Shown here piece by piece: positions 56,152 to 64,000 of a stretch of 64,000 bases of DNA (position 1 is the stretch's first letter; each line of letters begins with the position of its first letter). This stretch comes from Coptis chinensis. Lineage: Eukaryota > Streptophyta > Magnoliopsida > Ranunculales > Ranunculaceae. The DNA lies in the NCBI GenBank assembly GCA_015680905.1, contig CM027377.1, positions 89,905,454 to 89,969,453 of the forward strand. The letters are read 5' to 3'. Under the pieces are notes generated by a model. That model was given only the letters and a program-made list of their open reading frames with translations. It made no database searches and had not been told where the DNA came from. The position numbers were made by a program, and so were the translations under genes.

Positions 56152-58231
56152 AACCACGGAAACAGTATTTTTGTTTGTCCTCAAGCAAATATGTGAAATT
56201 AAAATAAACGGCCAAAATGTATTTTTAACTAGTCTCGTTTTGTTGAGTGCGACTACATTGACCATATGTAATAAGGCATTAAACCACTAAGAATTTTCTA
56301 GTGAATGAGTTATAGCCCCGAGAGTTTTCTAGAGAAGGTACTCACAGACTTCATTTATACTACAACCACTAAAAATAAAAAGTAATTGTTCCCTAATTTT
56401 ATCTCGAGAGCTTATACATCTCACTTAGTATTTAAACAAGGATGGTCATTCTAAAACTTAAACTAATACATCCATAATAATCAAATTATCTTAAGATAAA
56501 CAATACACTGAATTATGATATGAAATGCAATGGCGGTTCATTTCTCAAACTTTTGGGTAAGCGTGCCTAAGTAGGTTCTCACAAGTAATGTGTCAAAACA
56601 CATAATACTCTAATTTTTCCACTCAAGTTTGCTAACTCCAGTTATATAGTGGGCACACATTTCTTTACAATCTCAATGACAATCTAAGGAAGTCGAGGTC
56701 AATCAACACATCTACCACTTACTATCACACCAACCTATTCCCCGATTGAGCTAGAAGTCTTTATTAGGTGATACTTTAGGGGGTTAGTTAAAAAGGAAGG
56801 AAATTGATATTCAAAAAAAGACAGGGTTTGAAAAATAGGGGTTTTCATATTATGTAACTTAGAGAAAACCTTGTTCTTTTGTTTCTACTCTTTTTTTTCT
56901 CCATACTTAGCCCTTATTTTGGCTTTTGACTCCTTTTGATTATATTTTAGGAGTTCTAACTTTTATTTTTATTTCCTTTTGGAAGTTTTCTTTTCTTTTC
57001 TTTTTCTAAAACAACTAACTAATTTTTGTTTACACAGCTTTTTCTCTTCTCTTTTTCTTCACTCATCCTATTTCTCGAAGCTTATCCAGATAGGTAGGCT
57101 TCTTTTATTTTTTAATTTATTTTATTGGGTAAAGGATTTGCGGTTTGTGAAAAGTCTAATGAAAGGCTCGATTGGGATAACTAGCGGATAATAAATTTCA
57201 TATAAGTGTGAATTTAAGGCTATATTGATCTAAAGAGGCCTAAATTCTAGCTTAAGATATGGTGTGGTGATCAAGCAAGTTGATGTGTGATTTCTTTATT
57301 TCTCTCCTTGTGTCATCACTTTCGATATTTCACTCTTTATGCTTTTTTAGGCTAGATGCTCACAACATATGTATTAAGTACTTTAACCTAGGTCTCAGAA
57401 AAATATTGCTAAGTATAATCAAAGATGCTCATGCAAGATGTTCATGAAAAGATGCAATAACTATTACCTATATATTAATCTAAGTTTCAAAAATTAAATC
57501 ATAATTCAAGTACTACGTGAGATTTCTAAAATAATATCATCATAGAGAAGGGAACAATACCATTATCACTAAGTGCCTAGTATAAACAGTATTTATGATT
57601 TCTAATATTTTATAAATATAAGTGCATAATTTACATCCTAAAAGTGCCTAATTTTTGCAAATGTTTCTATCCCACCCCCAAACAATCGAACGCTTTGTCC
57701 TCAAAGTGTAAAGAGATAAAGAAAGAATTTACCATAGAAACGTGGTAAAAATTGGCGTACACAGAACATGAAATATTATAAAGATAATATGATAATATGA
57801 AGCACAATAAAACTGCATTGCGTTCACTAACTAACACAAATTCTACTGGAGTAAACATGATGAGGCAAAGGGTGGCAAAAAGATTTGAAATGAAATACCA
57901 AAATACGCACCCCAAACAAAATTTGGAAACTCCTTTTTAAGATTAAAAATTTTTGTGGCCTATACTCGAAAAAGGTGGTATGTTACAAAAATTATATGGG
58001 TCTTTTTAAGTTAGATTCCCTTGACTTAATGTGATATATATGTATTAACATGCAGTTTACCATATATCAATAATCTAAATAATTATGGATCTTTCCATAA
58101 ATAGTTAACACCGAATGCACCATCAAATAAAATCACGCACCAAGATTTCCTATGATGTGGCTTAGTGGAATGAGAGTGAAGCCTAATAGACCTAGAACGC
58201 GTAGCTGAGCATGCACTTTCTTCTTCCTCCT
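56152..58231 (-). other. Element E 3' UTR
   Basis: No gene is visible. It holds a stem-loop (56171-56188), a purine-rich block on the sense strand (56870-57060), a polypurine motif at 57672-57685 with stem-loop CTTTG/CAAAG (57693-57706), and a degenerate one near 57907-57918. Confidence 0.7.
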
Positions 58232-58688
58232 CTACAAAAGTGATGCCAAGTTAATGAAGCGGAGAAAAATAGATGGTTTTGGAAAATACGTGGGATGTGG
58301 ATAAGTTTTAGAAGGATGGAATGGAAAAAATGAAAAAGTGTCAAGTGGCTTGTCCTTGGGTATTATTTCCATATTAGGAGGGTTTAGGAAATCATAAAGC
58401 ACAGGAGAATCAAGAAGGTCAAGTGCAAACTCAATGGTTCTTTGAAAGGTAGAGGGCTTAGGAATATTAAGTGATGGAAGGTGAATGAGTGACATGTAGA
58501 TGTGAGGTGGGTGAATGGTGCTTAACTAGTGTTCTTAGTTCTATATCATCAGAGGCCTTGAGATATGCAAGACATTCCTTAATAGGTGGGTAAGATAAAT
58601 CACTGGGATAGAGGGTGAAAAATTCTTCTTTCGTTTTGGCATCAAAGGATGAATGGATATTAATAGGAGGGGACTCGCGAGGTGGCAA
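58232..58688 (-). pseudogene. Element E extra ORF after protease (unknown)
   Basis: Two overlapping frames (58688-58467 and 58495-58232) together match the 149-codon ORF of element D. They include 'FFTLYPSDLSYPPIKECLAY', 'TIEFALDLLDSPVLYDFLNP' and 'KTYPHPTYFPKPSIF'. A frameshift near 58480 splits it. Function is unknown. Confidence 0.6.
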
Positions 58689-59570
58689 AGAAGGGTTGCA
58701 AATGAGTTGAAGGAAATCTTCCTAGATGTTATCTACGCCTAGGGAGTAGAAATTGTGATCTTTGTCCTCTTCCATAAGAGGGGTATCTACTAGTGTGGGG
58801 ATGAAAGTGTCACCGTGCATTAATATGAGATACAAAGCTCTCAATGGACTTCACTTCTCCTTCTACAGGCAAACCTAGTTGATTTGGGCAAACCACAAAA
58901 AGATTTCCAAGAGAAAGAGTCATTGAGCTATCCCTACAATTGATTTGGGTATTGGCGGTTGCCAAGAAAGGGCATACTAAGATATTGGGAATTGAATCAT
59001 GAGCAACTTCGTAGTCGAGAATAACTGAGTCGGGTTTGGATAGTAAAAAAATCGAGCTTTAAAGAGAATGTTTTCAACTATACTCTTGGGATGCTTAATA
59101 GAACGATCGGGCTAACTGCAAAAGTCATTTTGGTTGGTTGAAGTTTTGTTAGACCTAGTTATTTATATAAATAAAATGGGAGTAAGTTAACACTACAAGC
59201 CCCAAAGTCTAATAGAGTAGTTGTTATGAAGTAATCTCCCAAGGTGCATTGAACAAGAAGATGACCAAGTTCCTTGTACTTAATAATTCTGTTATGTTGA
59301 GGATAAAGAGGATATTGTTTTGTTAGGAATGCTTCATTGGGTATGTTGGTTTTATAACATCTAGAAAAGGTAGGCTTAAATGTCATCTTCTTGGTGCACA
59401 ACTCTTTTTAGAAACTTAGCGTGTCAGTAGGTTTTTTATAGCATCTAGAAAAGGTAGGTTTATAGTCGATTTTTAAACACTTCCCTAATCTCATCAAAAT
59501 TTACGTCCATTTTAGACACAATTAGTCTCTGGGGATACAATGTTTTATCTCTATATTTAGCATAAGGGCC
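58689..59570 (-). pseudogene. Element E protease
   Basis: The minus strand reads 'TNIPNEAFLTKQYPLYPQHN' and the active site 'TTLLDFGACSVNLLPFYLYK', which carries an inserted residue in the normal FGASVN. The second half follows toward 58900 in shifted frames. A short duplication of 'catctagaaaaggtagg' (59359 and 59439) lies in the linker before it. Confidence 0.7.
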
Positions 59571-60383
59571 AAAAGTATTATTAGTCTTTGCTTTATCTTT
59601 TATCGTTTCCATCTAGGTTTCCATATCGAACCTCTAGTGTAGGATCATCAATTTCTATGGTGGTATTTAGTAAGGTTGTACATTTTGGTTGTGGTTGGAT
59701 TGGAACTTCTACAGGTTGTAGGGTCTTCACGGCTATGACAATATTCGGTATGGTTTCATTTTTCATCTTATGCCAGGGCAATCTTCGTGCATAACTACTT
59801 TGTTATCAACTACTCTCCCCTGAGAATGAAGTGGTAGTATTACTGTAAGCCCCCCTCGTTATTTTACCATTACACTGAATACTGTTTATTTCGAAGGCGG
59901 TGTTTGTTGACTTAGGATTAGACATCGCTTGACACAGGAAACAAGCTTTGTTTGGTTATTATTTTTGGTTAGGAGACATGTCAATAACCTTTTGGAACAA
60001 AGACACCGCATCATTTGCATCGTTTGTTGCATCATTTTAGAGTTTTGATCATGCTGATATTTTATTAAGTTGGAGTTTTGTTACATAATTTGATTTTGTT
60101 TTTCTAACAAGGTCACAACTACTTTGTCTTTAGATGGTTGAACTAGAATTAATGCTTGTTGAGCGTTCATGTCTTGATGTTTATAGTTCTAGGTCATGGG
60201 CACTAAACCTCTATTACGGTCACCTAAGTTTCCTTTTCCTTGAGGGTTGAAGTTAATGGTTGAAGTTTGATGGTTGTGGTGGGTGGTTGTGCATAGACAA
60301 GAGGACAATAGAAATTGGAATGCTCAAGACTAAAACAAACATTACAATGAGTAGAGTTAATGTTCATGACTGAGCTGGTTGTT
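59571..60383 (-). pseudogene. Element E gag C-terminal part
   Basis: A zinc knuckle readable as 'CNVCFSLEHSNFYCPL' lies near 60300-60350 on the minus strand. A glutamine-containing linker follows, including 'KVIDMSPNQK' near 59965-59995, homologous to the start of element D at 31230. A Pro/Gln-rich part lies before the protease (59781-59593). The N-terminal capsid is removed by CACTA-2. Confidence 0.65.
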
Positions 60384-60699
60384 CACTACTATAGAAATGC
60401 ACATTAACCACGGTAACCGAATGGTATATATCACTGCTTTTCACAAGAATGGTGGCTAATAGTCAATAACCACGGAAGGAAGGCTTTTTAGTTGTAGTAC
60501 AAGCAAAATACCATTAATCGCTAGTAAAATGGTGGGATATAATATGACATATACCTCGAACAACCTAAAATTCCTAATTTGTTTTTCACATTAATATACC
60601 TCACCGCTTCTACGTAAAAAGGTGGCTAATGCTTTGCCAAAAAAATAGGCCTACCGCGGGTAAAACAATCTAGCAAAACCCGAAAAATCTGTCTCCCCG

Positions 60700-63600
60700 T
60701 AAAACATAGTCTTTTCAACTTCCAGAGCTCTTCTCAAGTCTCAACTTCTATCGGTTTCTCTTTAAACTAGGGATTTGTACAAAGGTTTGAAGTAGTGATT
60801 TTGTTCATCTCTCCCCACCCTCACTATCATCGGTATTTGTGTTTTTTTCTCTCCGATTTCGGGCCGTAATATAATTAGTTTTGATGTTAATAGGGTTTTC
60901 TAAAAGTTTGATTTTCTTCTCCAAGCACATAATTTTGATAAAAAATTGGTTCTTGTTTTGTGTTAGTCCCGAATGAAGTGAGTATTACCATAAGGAAGGA
61001 TCAAACCAGCCCACTTTTGTCGTTTGTTTGTTACACAAAAGGTTACTTGTTGGCGATTGCTACTACTTCCAAGTAATCCTCTTATATCATCCTTTATGCG
61101 GGTTTTCTTGATTGTTTGTTTGTGGTTTCTTTATCCTTTCTTCTATTAGATATTTAGAATTTTGGAAGAATAAAGCTAGATGTGTGTTTGTTGTTTTCTC
61201 AGAGAATAATTTGTTATTATTATTATAAGATGTGTGTTTGATTTATTATGATTGGATATATAATTCTCTATGAGGAAAAGTTTGTAATGTTGGCTAAAGT
61301 TGGGGTTCATCACTTGATGGAAACAATGTGGATCTCGAATCGCTGCGAGGAAACACTTATCGAGTGTGTTGTCTCAAATCATCGACCCGGTGATTCTAAT
61401 ATCATTAATACCTTCCTGTGATCGGTGAAGATAAGAGACAATTAGATTAACTCCTTGTTTTGATTTTCTTTCATCATAGCGGTTTATTTCAAGAAGGGGT
61501 TCTTCGAGTATGTGACCAAACCTTCAACGACGCCCAGACGTTGGGGTACATATCGTGATGTGGCCTCTGCGGTTGCATTCGAGGATCTAAGAAAACCATA
61601 CGTTCTCCGTTCACACTACACTCCCCCCAAGAAATTTGATCGAGACCTGTGTGGTGGGTCTTCAAGTCCATAGCCCTCATCATAAAATTTGATTACAAGG
61701 TATGTTGCATAGGTAGTCTTTGGCAAAAGGATTTAAGTATCTATGTTCACTTTGATGTCAAGCCAACACACATTTATAAGTTCAACAAACTTCCCCAAAC
61801 CTAGTATTATCCGACCGTAAATATTTAAAGAGCTAGAAATAGAGCAAACCTATAATATAGTATTTGTTTAAGTCATCAAAACTAAATAACGAAAAAGATC
61901 GAAAAGGGACCTGCGAAGAAGAATGCTAGTGATGTTAAAGCAAACTAACAATATGAAAAATGGAATAAGAAAGTTATGTCGTTGATCTCAAATACTTTTT
62001 CTACTAAGAAATTAGAGGAAGTGTCCGATGTTATAAGTGCTAAAAAGGCGGAGAATAGTTATGTTTGTGATCGACAAGATAGTCTTTTTCCTAGAAGTTG
62101 TAATTGTTTTTTGCTCTATTTAATTTCAATTTTGGCTGTAAAACAATTGTTTTTGCTTTATATCATTGGTAGCTGTTGATAGGGTTCACAAAAAAAATTC
62201 TTTCCAATTTTTCTTTGCAAAATTTGGACTCTAAAATTTGGGGATTTTAGTGTAAAAATTGGAGACTTGTTATGGGACTTGAAAAAATCGGAGTAGATAG
62301 TAGATGTTATGTTATGTTGTCGTTCAAGTTTAACTTTGCTCAATCTTTTCTTTTGATGTTTAAAAAAAAAAGATTTCCTAAACTGTGTTCTTCACCGCTT
62401 TGAGTTGATGTTTATTTTATATTTTAATTTTCTTTATGTGGTCCATTTTTCTGTCTATTTTCCACCTTTGTGCTCATTTGGTTTTACTGAATCATTATCG
62501 ATCTACAATGCATCAACCCATGTATCGCCTTGGAGTAGATAGATGAAAAGCGAACATTGTTTTCCTTCTTACCGAGAGCCCGATAAAACTTGTACAGCTA
62601 GGGGATCCGCTAACCAAAAATCCTTTGGTTGATACTAAACTTGTAAAAGAGGTGGGGTGGGGAATGTAAATATACTCAAATTCTATTAGAATCACTAAGT
62701 TATTCCTAGTAGGCTAGTACTTTCAATTGAATCACCTTAAGAAAATTGTTCTTGTTTGTCGAAACTCTAGAAGGATTTGAAGCGGAATCAGTCGAATAGA
62801 TTTTTGTATCACACTGCCTGCCGTGTGTTTAGTGTTTTTCTTCCCCAAGATAGTAGGTGCATTGATCGGTGTTTGCATTCCTCAAATTATGATTCACTGA
62901 ACTTTGCTTGGGGATATTTTTTCACTTGAATTCCATGTGAGGTCCCAAAATTATATGAAATCCCATAGACGTCTCGATGTGTCAAAATGTGGTCCAATGA
63001 ATGGTTTAGCAAGGTTTTAGCTCTCACCCGAGATACTTGCCTTTTAGTAGCCTAGTAGAACTTGTAATGGCCTAGTGATGGATGTAGTTGCCTATATAGT
63101 GGCACGGTAGTTACAATTTTTCTTAGGTAACCCAGGTGTTTGACTAAAAAGAATAAGATATGGAGATTGTTCATTACATAAAACTGGTTTTAGAAACTTA
63201 TACATGTTATTTTATTTTTTAGTTTGCAAGTTTGCTTATTGTTAATTGATATATTGGCCTAGTGATGGGATGGGATGTAGTTGCTTGTATAGTGGCTTTA
63301 CAGCTCATGTTTTGTTTTGTTAATGGTGAAGGTGTTTGATTGAATGAAAAGAGATGGAGATCCGCTCTCGTCATAAACCGATATTCAAGCTCTTATGCCC
63401 GTTGTTTTACTATTAGTTTGCAAGTTTGCTTATTGTTGATTGATATATTGGGCAAAAACGCTTAGGCGATCGTGATTTGAGTGACAAATTGATAAACACT
63501 CAACGGTAAAAAGATTACTAGCTTTCAATTTGTTGATTGTGTGTGTGTGTCTTTTTGCAAATGTTAAGGTCTTCAATATTTTGATTGCTAGGAATTTCGA

Positions 63601-63902
63601 CATCGAGACCTTAATCTTTATGCAACACTTAGCTATTTCATTTTATTCTACCAAGTATCTAGGTGGTCGGCGGGGCACATGTAAGGAAAATAGAATTTCC
63701 CCATCCATAAAACCTAATCCATTCCCACGCTTACACTTTTGACACCTTAGGTTGATTAGTACAAGGTTATATTGTATGTTTTATTTTGCTTCAACTACCA
63801 GATTGAGAGCTAAAATCTATGAATTAGTGATTTTATCTTGCTTAATCACCTTTTTATTTCATGTGTATGTAGTACTTATGTATTGAATTTCTGACATTGA
63901 GT
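60700..63902 (+). other. CACTA-2 5' region
   Basis: No clear gene is visible. It holds pyrimidine-rich and AT-rich sequence, probably a promoter, 5' UTR and introns of the transposase. One GC-richer stretch (61483-61671) has an open frame described separately. A near-repeat 'tatattggcctagtgatgg' or 'tagtggc' occurs at about 63060-63110 and 63250-63300. Confidence 0.5.
61483..61671 (+). other. Possible exon of unknown origin in CACTA-2
   Basis: After a pyrimidine tract ending 'catcatag' an open frame reads 'VYFKKGFFEYVTKPSTTPRR' and later 'AVAFEDLRKPYVLRSHY', then stops at a TAG. It has higher GC than its flanks. The opposite strand is also open here, so coding is not certain. I do not recognise the protein. 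It could be a captured exon. Confidence 0.3.
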
Positions 63903-64000
63903 ATGGATAAGCCTTGGATGTCTATGGATAATCATTCGATGAGTCACGAGGAAGGGGTCAAGTATTTTATAAAATGTGTTGAAGAGCATGCAGGCCCAGA
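63903..64000 (+). CDS. CACTA-2 TNP2-type transposase, N-terminus (cut by window end)
   Basis: The frame opens MDKPWMSMDNHSMSHEEGV and continues 'KYFIKCVEEHAGP' to the window edge. MDK-x-W-M followed by a short helix is the start of the transposase-associated domain that precedes TNP2, as in CACTA-1 (MDKSWMSKDRLS). No stop is seen in the 98 bases visible. Confidence 0.75.
   Translation, partial: MDKPWMSMDNHSMSHEEGVKYFIKCVEEHAGP

Larger units (their letters stand above)
56152..60383 (-). mobile_element. Element E: internal part of gag-protease-only Athila-like element
   Basis: It is the mirror image of element D: polypurine tract (degenerate, 'accacggaaacag'), 3' UTR, extra ORF, protease and gag. 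No reverse transcriptase or integrase is present. CACTA-2 cuts it at 60384. The region homologous to the CACTA-1 insertion point (about 56490) is uninterrupted here. Confidence 0.75.
60384..64000 (+). mobile_element. CACTA-2: 5' part of a second CACTA transposon
   Basis: It begins CACTACTATAGAAATGCAC inside the gag of element E and continues past the window. Subterminal sequence repeats 'aaccacgg', 'ggtggctaat' and 'accgcgg' words in the first 300 bases, different from CACTA-1. A transposase start at 63903 has the MDK-W-M opening typical of TNP2. The right end is not visible, so the target duplication cannot be checked. Confidence 0.75.

Overview
This is nuclear DNA from a flowering plant, most likely a eudicot; I cannot name the species. 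The window is AT-rich and consists almost entirely of nested, mostly broken transposable elements, as in pericentromeric heterochromatin. I see no intact host gene. The only host-like coding sequence is two gene fragments carried inside a DNA transposon.

Layout. 1-1741: two partial LTRs in tandem. 1742-3258: non-coding, with a possible MITE. 3259-5085: 5' part of a Ty1/copia element (short LTR, tRNA-Met type primer site, broken gag and protease). 5086-26102: Ty3/gypsy element B (minus strand, Athila-like and decayed). Inside its 3' LTR sits the complete 14.9-kb Athila-like element A (5912-20768, 5-bp duplication GGAGC), and inside its coding region a solo LTR (F, 23966-25232). 26103-29926: 5' end of gypsy element C (plus strand: LTR, primer site, gag-like frame with stops). 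29927-31194: inverted second copy of the solo LTR (G). 31195-60383: a large inverted structure. Two copies (D plus strand, E minus strand) of a gag-protease-only Athila-like element lie tail to tail, with their LTRs separated only by an 83-bp sequence resembling the complement of tRNA-Asp. D is split by an 18.05-kb CACTA transposon (34899-52951). E is cut at 60384 by a second, different CACTA element that runs off the window.

The 18-kb CACTA element carries a TNP2-type transposase gene (broken by stops and shifts) and a second gene with repeated exons that ends in a Ulp1-like cysteine protease. It has also picked up host DNA: the promoter and first exon of a glycerol-3-phosphate acyltransferase gene (antisense, 36736-37503) and the actin-binding start of a NETWORKED1/KIP1-like gene with its intron (48928-50760). 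The second fragment is bracketed by a 47-bp direct repeat and lies within DNA that looks like plant mitochondrial spacer.

Order of events, inferred from nesting: B went into or beside the copia remnant; A and solo LTR F went into B; C cut B; the D/E inverted pair formed; CACTA-1 entered D and CACTA-2 entered E. Many single-base frameshifts are reported below. Some could be assembly errors, since I cannot see read support.
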